This document shows, piece after piece, positions 18,928 through 27,979 of a DNA stretch of 64,000 bases. The stretch comes from Cohnella abietis (GTDB lineage Bacteria; Bacillota; Bacilli; Paenibacillales; Paenibacillaceae): positions 649,501 through 713,500 of the forward strand of contig NZ_AP019400.1 of NCBI RefSeq assembly GCF_004295585.1. The letters run 5' to 3'. Position 1 is the stretch's first letter. Every line of letters begins with the position of its first letter. The notes beneath the pieces were generated by a model. That model did not search any database and was not told where the DNA came from. It was given only the letters and a program-made list of their open reading frames with translations. The position numbers and the translations under genes are program-made.

Positions 18928-18944
18928 AATCTTATACATTCTAT

Positions 18945-19199
18945 TTACTTTTTATGAATCTCTAGCATTTCAGTATCGATAATGACGCCCTCAATTCGCA
19001 TAAAATCAAAACCTAAGATACCATTGATTTCAAATCCATAATTCATTTCTCCAACTTCAATCTCAAAATGATCTAACTGAATTTCTTCAATCTTCAAGAA
19101 ATTCACAGTTTTGAAGAAAACGATCTCAGAGCCACCAATTCCTCTAATGGCGCAGGTTGAATCAGTTGGTTCTGGAGGTAACCCGATATTGCGTAACAT
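18945..19199 (-). pseudogene. C-terminal remnant of a retropepsin-like aspartic protease
   Basis: The frame encodes 84 residues ending in a fold typical of the second half of retroviral-type aspartic proteases, with GILGFDFM near residues 59-66. The N-terminal half with the catalytic DTG is missing. The frame runs directly out of the 3' end of the upstream gene (19103-19432), which it overlaps in another frame. In other Firmicutes, as I recall, a gene like the upstream one is followed by an intact protease gene of this kind, so a deletion has probably removed the start of the protease and joined the two. It is unlikely to be active. Confidence 0.55.
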
Positions 19200-19432
19200 C
19201 TCCGTTCACGAATTTCTACCCTTGGTCTAGAAGTATGAAAAAAGTAAAATTCATTGGCTGGACGTTCTCTTTGCAATTCATTACATTGCTTCATCGCTTC
19301 AAAAGAGTCGTCGAACTTTTGCACAATTGCCATTTCGTCTACGAGACGGAGCCCTTCATCAGAGTGTGCCTGAATAGCTTCGATAACTACCCATTCGTTT
19401 GGGTAAAGATTTTGCACTTCGTTCCACTTCAT
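19103..19432 (-). CDS. Small conserved hypothetical protein with an altered C terminus
   Basis: 109 residues starting MKWNEV at an ATG preceded by GGAG on the minus strand; a longer frame to 19621 has no ribosome site. The first 75 residues (YPNEWVVIEA, FDDSFEAMKQC, FYFFHTSRP) match a pattern seen in small Firmicutes proteins that pair with a retropepsin-like protease gene. The last 30 or so residues are probably not native: they read through the deletion junction in the wrong frame of the protease. Function unknown. Confidence 0.6.
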   Translation of the reverse strand: MKWNEVQNLYPNEWVVIEAIQAHSDEGLRLVDEMAIVQKFDDSFEAMKQCNELQRERPANEFYFFHTSRPRVEIRERRCYAISGYLQNQLIQPAPLEELVALRSFSSKL

Positions 19433-19737
19433 GATGATTCTCCGTTCTTTATTTTTGATTTTAGTATATATCAGCACAGCATTACCTTCAATGGCGACAG
19501 AGGGAGCCTCTAGGGTGACCATCAGCAGGCGGGTTGTGGATATAACTGGCCACGATTCGGCTCCACTATGTAAATCCACAATCGCATGTGAACTGATTTT
19601 AATTGGATTTCCACTATACAATTTTGGGTATTTTTGCTATTATAAGTGGTCATAAGCTAATCATTCTGATAGTAATAATAGATATAGTTTCCAGATTATC
19701 ATCTGTCGATAAATTTCCTTTGGAGGTAGAGGGTTTC

Positions 19738-22700
19738 ATGCGCAATCATTGGGGCAAAAATTTGATTTGTATGTTGATGGCCATAGTATTTTTCATTCCT
19801 TACGGACTCGTGCACGGTCAAACAAACCAGCTCGAAGATATTCAAGGGCACTGGGCTGAAGCGGATATTCGGGAGTGGGTCGAACAAGGCATCGTCTCAG
19901 GTTATCCTGATCAGACCTTTCGGCCTGATAAAGTGGTGACAAGAGGGGAATTCGTAGCACTTGTAAACAGAGCGTTCAAGTATTCAGAGAAAGGTTCAAT
20001 AGGATTCAAGGATGTAAAAAAGACGGATTGGGTGCACCTAGAAGTACAAAAGGCGATTAAACAGGGCTATATCAATGGGTTTAGTGACAATACCTTTCGC
20101 TCTAATCAACAAATTACCCGTCAAGAAACAGCTGTAATTCTATCGAAAATTTTGAAATTGAGTCAAGCTGTTTCGGCATCGACTATTCCTTTCAAAGATT
20201 CGAATTTGATTCCTGACTGGAGCATCAGTTCAATCAGTCAAATCGTACATAGTGGAATCATGGATCAATATGCGGATGGAACTTTTCAACCAACGCGTCA
20301 AATGACTCGTGCCGAAATGGTGGTATCCATTAAGAAAGCATTGGCCGCAGTTATGATAACGTATGATAAACCGGGTGTATATGGAGAAGCTGCCAAGAAG
20401 GCGGTAGCAACTAATGTGACCATTCAATCCCGAGACGTTACACTCCGGAACATGCATATATTTGGTGATTTGGTTATAAGCAAGGAAGTGGGCGAGGGCA
20501 ATGTTTATTTGGACCAGGTTCAAGTAGATGGCACTACTCGTGTTGAAGGCGGCGGCATGGAAAGTGTCCATTTAATAAATAGCAAGATGGGAAAGCTGCT
20601 GGTCAATCGACTAGAAAATCCGGTGCGTATCGTTGCGGAAGGAACGACCGTCATTGGGGATACTCAAGTACTTTCAAGTGCAAGCTTGGAAGAAGCGACC
20701 GGTTTAACGGGAGAAGGTTTTGGCGATGTTACGGTGCTCTCAAATATCCAGAAATTAAAGCAGAGAGATCTCATTCTCTCAGGAAATTTCAATAAGGTTA
20801 ACTTGATGACGGACTTGAAAGAGATTAAGGTTCGTTCTGGAGCTATAAAAATTTTAGCCATTCAAGGCAAATTGACGATTGCAAGCATTGTTTTGGATAA
20901 AGGTGTAAAAGTTGATGAACTTGATTTGCAGAGCAAGACAACTGTCAGTGGAGAAGGACAAATCGGTTCAGTCACTCTGTCAAAAGAAGCGGAAGATTCC
21001 GTTCTTCCGAAAAGTAATTCCACTACATCAATCCCTTTTGGCGGCTTTCCCGGAGGCGGCTTTCCCGGAGGCGGTATCCCTGGAGGAGGCAGTCCTGAGG
21101 GCAGTACTCCTGGAGGGGGAGGATCCTCAGGCGGCACAAGCGCTACTGTAAAAGGAACGTTATTTTATTGGGGGTATGATAAACCCAACAAGATTCCGAT
21201 CTATAATCAAACAATCTTTTTAAATAATGTAAATGAGACATCCAAATCCTATACGGGTGTTACAAATCACAGTGGCGCTTTTAGTATCTCTAATATTGAT
21301 CCGGGCACTTATACAGCAAATGTTTATTTAGGATTAACAAGATATTATTCGGACGAATTCACGGTAAAAGCGGGGCAGACGTTAACACTGCCGGATTTAG
21401 TAATTAAGGAAGAGGCACCTCAGCCTTCTGTGGAAGGGCCGATTTATACCGATATCGGTTATACAAGCGGCCGTGTCTTTTATCTGAAAGAGAATTATTC
21501 GGTCAAAGTAGAGTTGAGCGATGGAACGGTGCTTCACACGCCTGACAGTAAGTTTAATACGTTCTTCAGCTTTAATCTGTTTGATTATAATCCTGATTTG
21601 ATCTTGCACGGAAATGATGTTCTATATGTTACGTTATATGCTGATAGCGGATGGACAAGCGGGAGAATCGCAGTTCTGGTTGTGGAAAGGCCGCAGACCA
21701 AGTCGCCTGTCGTGACTAAAAACGTCTATGACGATACCAGGACTATTCGAGTCCAAGTTACGGATTGGTCTAACGAGATTAAGATTACCAAGCTGGATGG
21801 AACAGTGATCGGCTCAAATCATAATGCTCTTGGAAATACGGTAGAGATATATTTGCCTAAAAGTGGGCAATTAGACGTCGGCGAGAAAATTAAGGTATAT
21901 GCGCAGGCAAACGGGAAGAGAATTAGCGAACCGACATATGTTACTGTGCTCGCGCCTGTCGTACAGACATTGCCTCCAAGTGTAGCCGAAGTTGTCTACG
22001 ATGACGATAACTACATTGCTGGCACAGCCGAAGGAGAAGCCATCATCGTTGTGAAACGGTCAAACGGGACGGTGATCGGTGAAGGTGCAGCAAACTCGGA
22101 GTACGGTGGGGGTAGATTTAATCTAAAATTGACTTCGCCACTAGTTGTCGGAGAAGTGTTGTCGATTACGGCCAAAGGTTATGAGAAGATTGTAAGCGGG
22201 TCTACACAAGTGACGGTTGCATTAAGGCCAACGACAGCAACACCGACAGTAGTCGGGGATATTTATGCCGATTACACTTCGATCCAAGTTGATTATCCGC
22301 TTCCTAACATATTGTTATATCTGAAAGATATGAACGGAAACGTAATTAGTCAGCCTTACTCAAGTGCTGGCGGGACAACCTATATTCACAATTTGAATTT
22401 GGATCCCGAAACCCAATATCAACTGACAGCCAAGGCGTCGGGCTTGAAAGAAAGCCAGCCTTTCCTATTCACTACTATTGTTCCGACTGAACCAACGCCT
22501 GTTCCTTCCGTTACAGCGCCGGTATATGCGGATGCGAACTATGTACTACCCGGTGTTACGGAGCCATATGCTAAAGTTTACTTCTATTATGGAGACGGCA
22601 CGCTCATTCATAGCATCAGAGCTAATGATAAAGGTGATTTTAGCTTTGTGATGCCATCATTCCCCCCATTGGCGCCTGGAGAAACGCTGCTGCTCAGAGC

Positions 22701-23304
22701 TGATGCGGAAGGTAAAGTAATGAGCGAAGCGCTCGTGCTCACGACTGTAATGCCAGTAGAGAAGACCAGTCCACCTGTTGTTACGGATCTGGTTTACGGC
22801 TATACAAGTGGATTAGAAGGTAAGGCGGCACGGAGTGCGTTAGTAAGCGCCTATCGTGAAGATGGCACGCAGATTAGTACGGGGATCTATGCTGACAAGA
22901 ATTCAGGCAACTGGAAGATTGGTTTAGTGTTTACTGTTCTGCGAGGCGGGGATCGAATTTATGTGATTGCCGATGAGGCAGGAAAGCTGCCTAGCGATCC
23001 GGTATACATTACGATTCAATCAGCGCCTAAAAGTAATTTACCCTCTATTTCCGGAAATGTTAGCGCCGAAACCAAAAATATAAACGGGACTTACAATGGT
23101 CCGAGACTTGTTGACCAGATACTAACAATAATTATGTTAGTCAATGATAATGGCAATGCAATTGAAACTAGCCTTGTTGGTACAGATGGTTCGTTCTCGA
23201 TCAATGTTTCTTCGATTCATTTGGTTGCAGGCCAGAAGTTAAAAATAGTAGCGAAAGAAGCTAAAAAAGAAGCTAGTGATCCATTAGTCATTACGGTGAA
23301 TTAG
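19738..23304 (+). CDS. S-layer-anchored surface protein with seven Ig-like repeats
   Basis: 1,188 residues from ATG 19738, which follows GGAGG at twelve bases; an upstream frame start at 19603 is rejected because it has no ribosome site and would bury the signal peptide. Residues 1-27 are a signal peptide. Three SLH domains follow (about 30-75, 90-135, 150-200), which bind pyruvylated secondary cell-wall polymer. Residues 220-410 look like a repeating beta-solenoid region. A Gly/Pro hinge of GGGFPGG-type repeats (about 435-465) leads to a carboxypeptidase-regulatory-like beta domain. Then come seven units of about 90 residues, each opening with P-x-V-x-x-x-V/I-Y and an Asp-rich segment. No enzyme motif is visible, so adhesion or wall architecture is the likely role. 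A terminator follows at 23493-23540. Confidence 0.85.
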   Translation: MRNHWGKNLICMLMAIVFFIPYGLVHGQTNQLEDIQGHWAEADIREWVEQGIVSGYPDQTFRPDKVVTRGEFVALVNRAFKYSEKGSIGFKDVKKTDWVHLEVQKAIKQGYINGFSDNTFRSNQQITRQETAVILSKILKLSQAVSASTIPFKDSNLIPDWSISSISQIVHSGIMDQYADGTFQPTRQMTRAEMVVSIKKALAAVMITYDKPGVYGEAAKKAVATNVTIQSRDVTLRNMHIFGDLVISKEVGEGNVYLDQVQVDGTTRVEGGGMESVHLINSKMGKLLVNRLENPVRIVAEGTTVIGDTQVLSSASLEEATGLTGEGFGDVTVLSNIQKLKQRDLILSGNFNKVNLMTDLKEIKVRSGAIKILAIQGKLTIASIVLDKGVKVDELDLQSKTTVSGEGQIGSVTLSKEAEDSVLPKSNSTTSIPFGGFPGGGFPGGGIPGGGSPEGSTPGGGGSSGGTSATVKGTLFYWGYDKPNKIPIYNQTIFLNNVNETSKSYTGVTNHSGAFSISNIDPGTYTANVYLGLTRYYSDEFTVKAGQTLTLPDLVIKEEAPQPSVEGPIYTDIGYTSGRVFYLKENYSVKVELSDGTVLHTPDSKFNTFFSFNLFDYNPDLILHGNDVLYVTLYADSGWTSGRIAVLVVERPQTKSPVVTKNVYDDTRTIRVQVTDWSNEIKITKLDGTVIGSNHNALGNTVEIYLPKSGQLDVGEKIKVYAQANGKRISEPTYVTVLAPVVQTLPPSVAEVVYDDDNYIAGTAEGEAIIVVKRSNGTVIGEGAANSEYGGGRFNLKLTSPLVVGEVLSITAKGYEKIVSGSTQVTVALRPTTATPTVVGDIYADYTSIQVDYPLPNILLYLKDMNGNVISQPYSSAGGTTYIHNLNLDPETQYQLTAKASGLKESQPFLFTTIVPTEPTPVPSVTAPVYADANYVLPGVTEPYAKVYFYYGDGTLIHSIRANDKGDFSFVMPSFPPLAPGETLLLRADAEGKVMSEALVLTTVMPVEKTSPPVVTDLVYGYTSGLEGKAARSALVSAYREDGTQISTGIYADKNSGNWKIGLVFTVLRGGDRIYVIADEAGKLPSDPVYITIQSAPKSNLPSISGNVSAETKNINGTYNGPRLVDQILTIIMLVNDNGNAIETSLVGTDGSFSINVSSIHLVAGQKLKIVAKEAKKEASDPLVITVN

Positions 23305-23325
23305 CAATGAGGAGCTCGACATCCC

Positions 23326-23490
23326 GTATTCCTTAGGATAGCGGTTACCAAGAATCAGGCAGAACGAAAGTGGTACAGCCTAATGGACAAAGTCTGGGCA
23401 AAACCAAACCTGGAGGAAGCTTTCAGAGAGGTCAAGCGGAACCGTGACGTGGCAGGGATCGATCAGGTGACCAGAACATATAGGACTTAA
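23326..23490 (+). pseudogene. N-terminal stub of a group II intron reverse transcriptase
   Basis: A 54-codon open stretch without its own start reads WYSLMDKVWAKPNLEEAF and then VKRNRDVAGIDQVT, the signature opening of group II intron maturases (LtrA type). It ends at TAA 23488-23490 before any catalytic RT motif. No intron domain V or VI is recognisable here. It is a dead fragment left by an intron or by an aborted insertion downstream of the SLH gene. Confidence 0.75.
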
Positions 23491-23492
23491 AT

Positions 23493-23540
23493 AAAGGTTA
23501 CCCTCAGAGTGAATGAAGAAATTACTTTGAGGGTACCTTT
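23493..23540 (+). terminator. Rho-independent terminator after the SLH gene
   Basis: AAAGGTTACCCTCAGAGT pairs with ACTTTGAGGGTACCTTT with one bulge and is followed by a T-rich tail. Confidence 0.7.
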
Positions 23541-23654
23541 TGCTTTTTAAAAGTAATAATTGCTCCTAGTCCTCCACACCATCTGCCATTTCATCTAGCT
23601 CCCAAAGTTTTGCTACGTTCCCGATTACCGGAGGGAAAACACCTTTAAACTATA

Positions 23655-23702
23655 AAAAACCCCCTTCAAGCTCACTCGATTCTGAGTGGTAGCTTAAAGG
23701 GG
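23655..23702 (-). terminator. Terminator of the alpha-glucoside operon
   Basis: On the minus strand CCCCTTTAAGCT-x2-CACTC pairs with GAGTGAGCTTGAAGGGG and is followed by TTTTTT. It begins six bases after the stop codon of the last operon gene. Confidence 0.85.
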
Positions 23703-23708
23703 AGCATT

Positions 23709-25397
23709 TTAACGTTCCGAGGTCATGTAATAAACTCTCGATTCATATGGTCTGAAGGTAATTTCACGCGGAACGGATTCTGTATCCATCACTTGGTAGT
23801 TGGAAAGCAACAACTTACCGGATGGCTCCAACAAGTCTTCTGGCCATATCCATTCGCAATCGACTGCGAAGAGGTTAATAATCATAACCAATTTCTTGTT
23901 ATTCAACGTTCTGGAATACGCGTAGATGTACGGATGATCTTCAGCAACCAAATCATACGTTCCATACACCGCAGCGGGGTATGATTTGCGAAGTTGAATC
24001 AATTGCTTGTAGTAATGGTAGATCGAATCGGGATTCTTCTGTTCTAGTTCCACATTTATTTCTTTGTAATTCGGATTGACTTTCATCCAAGGCGTGCCCG
24101 TCGTAAAGCCGGCGTTCTGCCTGTCGCTCCACTGCATAGGCGTACGGGAGTTGTCCCTTCCTGTCTTCCAGATCCGACTCATGATCTCTTCATGGCTCGT
24201 TCCGTTGGCCGTCTCGATTCGGTACAAGTTCTTGATGGCAACGTCGTTATAATCTTCGATGGAATCGAATTGGACGTTCGTCATGCCGATTTCCTGTCCT
24301 TGATAGAGGAAAGGCGTTCCCTGCATGAGGAAATACAAGGTGGCTAACGCTTTGGCAGATCGGACGCGGTGTTCTTGGTCATTCCCCCATGTGGATACAG
24401 AACGTGGCAGGTCATGGTTTTCCAGGAATAATGCGTTCCAGCCAAAGCCCTCCAAGCCCTTTTGCCAGCTTGAAAATGTTTTCTTTAACTCGAGAAGATT
24501 AAGGTTGCCATCACTCGCTTGATTCCACAGCTTTAAGTGTTCAAACTGGAACACCATATTGAATTTACCTTTGTCCGAGCCCACCCACAATTCAGCATCC
24601 TCGAGGTTCTTCACGCTGACGCCGTTGGCTTCCCCGACCGTCATAATATCGTATTTAGCGAAGGTTTCCTGTTTGAGTTCGTCCAAGAACTCGTGGATTC
24701 CTTCCCGATTCATATGACCTTCGAAGGACGGAACGTAAGGGAGGCCCTTGGGGTTAGGAAGGTCCGGAAACCCAGCCACTTTCTTAATATGAGAAATAGC
24801 GTCGACTCGGAACCCGTCAATGCCTTTGTCTAACCACCAGTTTACGGTGTTATACAGTTCAAGGCGGACCTTGGGGTTCTCCCAGTTAAGATCCGGCTGT
24901 TTGCGGGAGAAGACGTGCATATAATATTGGTCAGTGGCCTCGTCATATTCCCATGCAGGTCCGCCAAAGATGCTCTCCCAGTTGTTCGGCTCGGCACCGT
25001 GCTTCGAATCACTCCAAATATAATAATCCCGCTTATCGTTCGTCTTGTCCTTGCGGGATTCAATGAACCAAGGATGTTCATCCGATGTATGGTTGATCAC
25101 GAGATCCATGATCAGCTTCATCCCGCGCGCATGAACCTCATGCAGCAAGTGATCGAAATCCTGCATCGTTCCGAATTGTTCCAATATATCCTGGTAATCC
25201 GAGATGTCGTAGCCGTTATCATCATTCGGTGACTTGTAGACCGGACAAATCCAGATGACATCAATTCCTAGATCCTTAAGATAGTCGAGCTTGGTCGTAA
25301 TTCCTGACAGGTCTCCGATTCCATCCCCATTGCTATCCATGAAGCTTAGCGGATAGATTTGATATGCAACGGCTTCTTTCCACCAAACCTTTTTCAA
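23709..25397 (-). CDS. GH13_31 alpha-glucosidase with Ala after the nucleophile
   Basis: 562 residues, cytoplasmic (no signal peptide). The start is TTG, preceded by GGAGGG. It is a full-length oligo-1,6-glucosidase-family enzyme, with nucleophile D199 in DGFRVDA, acid/base E256 in TVGEA and transition-state D329 in ENHD. A calcium-loop-like DSNGDGIGD lies at 21-29. Residue 200 is Ala, where alpha-1,6-specific enzymes have Val; in this subfamily that position governs alpha-1,4 versus alpha-1,6 preference, so a maltose/maltodextrin-type substrate is likely. It hydrolyses oligosaccharides imported by the adjacent ABC transporter. The gene lies 16 bases after its paralogue and probably arose by tandem duplication followed by specialisation. 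Confidence 0.9.
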   Translation of the reverse strand: MKKVWWKEAVAYQIYPLSFMDSNGDGIGDLSGITTKLDYLKDLGIDVIWICPVYKSPNDDNGYDISDYQDILEQFGTMQDFDHLLHEVHARGMKLIMDLVINHTSDEHPWFIESRKDKTNDKRDYYIWSDSKHGAEPNNWESIFGGPAWEYDEATDQYYMHVFSRKQPDLNWENPKVRLELYNTVNWWLDKGIDGFRVDAISHIKKVAGFPDLPNPKGLPYVPSFEGHMNREGIHEFLDELKQETFAKYDIMTVGEANGVSVKNLEDAELWVGSDKGKFNMVFQFEHLKLWNQASDGNLNLLELKKTFSSWQKGLEGFGWNALFLENHDLPRSVSTWGNDQEHRVRSAKALATLYFLMQGTPFLYQGQEIGMTNVQFDSIEDYNDVAIKNLYRIETANGTSHEEIMSRIWKTGRDNSRTPMQWSDRQNAGFTTGTPWMKVNPNYKEINVELEQKNPDSIYHYYKQLIQLRKSYPAAVYGTYDLVAEDHPYIYAYSRTLNNKKLVMIINLFAVDCEWIWPEDLLEPSGKLLLSNYQVMDTESVPREITFRPYESRVYYMTSER

Positions 25398-25413
25398 GAT
25401 GCTGTTCCCTCCG

Positions 25414-27099
25414 TTAGTTGGAAGTATTGTTTAGTTTATACACGATAGCTTCATAAGGACGAAGCTGCAACGAGTGCGGTTCGACAGCTTCAGGTGCGTC
25501 ATAGTTCCCAATTAGGCGTTCGAATGAGCCATACATCACCGTCTCCGGAAGTTCGAACTGAACCGGTTCTTCGAAGAAGTTTAGGACAACAAGTAATCGC
25601 TCATCCCCGAGTGTTCGGGTGTAAGAGTAAATCCGTTCATTCTCTTGCAAGAGCAGTTTATATTCGCCATAAACGATGACATCATACTGTTTGCGAAGAG
25701 CGATCAAGCTACGATAGTAGTGATAGATCGATTCAGAATCGTTCACGGCTTCTTCCGCGTTAATGTCCGAATAATTAGGATTAACGGTCAACCAAGGCGT
25801 TCCGGTCGTAAAGCCACCATGAGTAGTAGCATCCCATTGCATCGGAGTCCGAGCGTTGTCTCGGCCTTTGCTATGAATCGACTTCATAATGTCCGCTTCG
25901 GAGAATCCCATTTCCCGATATTCCTTGAACATATTTAACGTTTCAATATCTTGGTAGTCGTCGATGGAGTCGAACTTGACGTTCGTCATCCCCAGCTCCT
26001 CACCTTGATAGATATAAGGCGTTCCTTGCAGGGTGTGCAGAAGAGTCGCCAGCATTTTAGCCGATTCCTTGCGGTACTTCTTATCGTTTCCGAATCGAGA
26101 AACCATTCGGGGTTGGTCATGGTTATTTAAATATAGACTATTCCAGCCTTTACCGTATAGCTCGGTTTGCCATTTGCTCATAATGCGCTTGAATTCCTTA
26201 AGCGTCCATGGGGTGACATTCCACTTCCCACCGGGACCTGCATCAATGTCCATGAGCTCGAATTGAAACACCATGTTCAATTCTTTGCGGTCTTCTCCCA
26301 CGTAAAGGGCTGCTTCTTCCGGGCTGACGCCAGGCGTTTCTCCCACAGTCATAATGTCGTATTTGGAGAGTACCTCTTGGTTCATTTCCTGCAAGTATTC
26401 ATGAATGCGAGGGCCATTCATGAAATACTCTCCGCCGGAGTTATATTTCAGATCGCCAGCCGCATCCGGCAGTCCTTCCACCTTGCTGATGAGATTGATG
26501 ACGTCCATTCGGAAGCCGTCGACGCCTTTATCCAGCCACCAAGTCATCATGTCATACACCTTGTGGCGAAGCGGTTCATGCTCCCAGTTCAAGTCAGGCT
26601 GCTTTTTAGAGAACAAATGCAAATAATACTGATCAGTCTCTTCATCCAATTGCCATGATGACCCGCTGAAGATTGAAGACCAGTTGTTCGGCTCCTTATT
26701 GTCTTTCCCATCCCGCCATATATAGAAGTCACGATACGGATTGTCTTTGGATTTACGGGATTCAACAAACCAAGCATGTTCATCGGAGCTATGATTAACG
26801 ACCAAGTCCATGATTAATCGCATTTTCCGCTGGTGCAAGCCGTCTAGTAGCATCTCCCAATCCGCAAGGGTACCAAAGTCATCCATAATTTTCTGATAAT
26901 GACTGATATCGTATCCATTGTCATCGTTAGGGGATTCATATACCGGACTAAGCCAGATGACGTCCACGCCTAATTGTTGTAAATAGTCCAGTCGAGAAAT
27001 AATACCGGGAATATCACCGATTCCATCTCCATTACTGTCTTGGAAGCTGCGAGGGTAAATTTGATACACGACGCTTTCTTTCCACCATGTTCGATTCAT
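25414..27099 (-). CDS. Oligo-1,6-glucosidase (GH13_31)
   Basis: 561 residues, no signal peptide, ATG start with GGAG seven bases ahead. The catalytic triad is D199 (DGFRMDV), E254 (TVGET) and D328 (NNHD). Val at 200 is the hallmark of isomaltose/panose-cleaving oligo-1,6-glucosidases such as MalL-type enzymes. It aligns over its whole length with the downstream paralogue but differs at this specificity position. Together the pair could clear both alpha-1,6 and alpha-1,4 linkages of imported branched or isomalto-oligosaccharides. It is fifth in the operon, 47 bases after the second permease gene. Confidence 0.9.
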   Translation of the reverse strand: MNRTWWKESVVYQIYPRSFQDSNGDGIGDIPGIISRLDYLQQLGVDVIWLSPVYESPNDDNGYDISHYQKIMDDFGTLADWEMLLDGLHQRKMRLIMDLVVNHSSDEHAWFVESRKSKDNPYRDFYIWRDGKDNKEPNNWSSIFSGSSWQLDEETDQYYLHLFSKKQPDLNWEHEPLRHKVYDMMTWWLDKGVDGFRMDVINLISKVEGLPDAAGDLKYNSGGEYFMNGPRIHEYLQEMNQEVLSKYDIMTVGETPGVSPEEAALYVGEDRKELNMVFQFELMDIDAGPGGKWNVTPWTLKEFKRIMSKWQTELYGKGWNSLYLNNHDQPRMVSRFGNDKKYRKESAKMLATLLHTLQGTPYIYQGEELGMTNVKFDSIDDYQDIETLNMFKEYREMGFSEADIMKSIHSKGRDNARTPMQWDATTHGGFTTGTPWLTVNPNYSDINAEEAVNDSESIYHYYRSLIALRKQYDVIVYGEYKLLLQENERIYSYTRTLGDERLLVVLNFFEEPVQFELPETVMYGSFERLIGNYDAPEAVEPHSLQLRPYEAIVYKLNNTSN

Positions 27100-27146
27100 A
27101 GAAAATCTCCTATCCTGTGTGTCTCTCTATGGTCACCGGGAAGAAC

Positions 27147-27974
27147 TTACTTCACGGCGCCTTGGGTAATCCCATTAATAATCCACTTTTGAACGAACAA
27201 ATACACGATAACCATCGGTGCCAGCGCAAGCAAGTAGGAAGCGAAGGCTAGGTTGAAGTCGGTGCTGAACTGTCCTTGGAAAACATACTGAACTAACGGA
27301 AGCGTATAGGATTCCGGTTTACCCAAAATGATTAGCGGTAGTAAGAAATCATTCCATATGGACAGACAGCTCAGTATGGCTATTGTTGCGTTAATCGGTG
27401 CAAGTAGCGGGAAAATCACGCGCCAGAATGTGCCATAGGTGCTGGCACCATCTACTGTAGCCGCTTCTTCCAGTTCAATTGGAATAGAGCGGATGTACCC
27501 GACATAAACGAATATATTGAATGCGAGTCCGTAAACAATGTATAGGATGATTAATCCAGGGATGTTGTTCATTTGCAAAGTTGTCGTCAGCTTGACTACA
27601 GGCAGAATAATGATCTGAAACGGAATGAATAACGCACTGATAAAATAAAAGTAAAGCCCCTTATAAAATTTGAACTTGTCCATGTTTCGGGCTATCGCGT
27701 AGGAAACGAGCGAGTTGGTAAGCAAAATAATCCCAACGGCAACGACCGTGATGATAGTACTGTTCTTTAAAGCGCCGAAGAAATTCGTCGCTTCGATTGC
27801 ATTCGCGAAATTCTCGAAATGTAGTCCAATAGGTAATGAGAAGACCGAATTTGCCATTTCCTCAGGATTCTTGAGAGCGATGGAGATCGTCATATATAAC
27901 GGAATTAATATTAACACGGAACCAAGAGCAATGAGTAACGTGACGCCCCAGTTCGTGGAATTTTCTTTGTTCAT
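27147..27974 (-). CDS. Sugar ABC transporter permease, MalG/CUT1 type
   Basis: About 275 residues with six predicted membrane segments. The ABC-ATPase contact motif EAATVDGAS-x6-W-x4-P lies in the second half, as in CUT1 permeases. Start choice: an in-frame GTG at 27983 overlaps the preceding stop by three bases but lies only two bases from AGGAG, so ATG 27974 (eleven bases from AGGAG) is preferred. It pairs with the permease encoded just upstream and the lipoprotein encoded before that. No ATPase gene is in the operon. Confidence 0.9.
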   Translation of the reverse strand: MNKENSTNWGVTLLIALGSVLILIPLYMTISIALKNPEEMANSVFSLPIGLHFENFANAIEATNFFGALKNSTIITVVAVGIILLTNSLVSYAIARNMDKFKFYKGLYFYFISALFIPFQIIILPVVKLTTTLQMNNIPGLIILYIVYGLAFNIFVYVGYIRSIPIELEEAATVDGASTYGTFWRVIFPLLAPINATIAILSCLSIWNDFLLPLIILGKPESYTLPLVQYVFQGQFSTDFNLAFASYLLALAPMVIVYLFVQKWIINGITQGAVK

Positions 27975-27979
27975 TACGA

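Noticed and set aside
23566..23650. Minus-strand fragment reading NVAKLWELDEMADGVED
   Set aside because: Protein-like but only some 28 codons without start; too short to assign.
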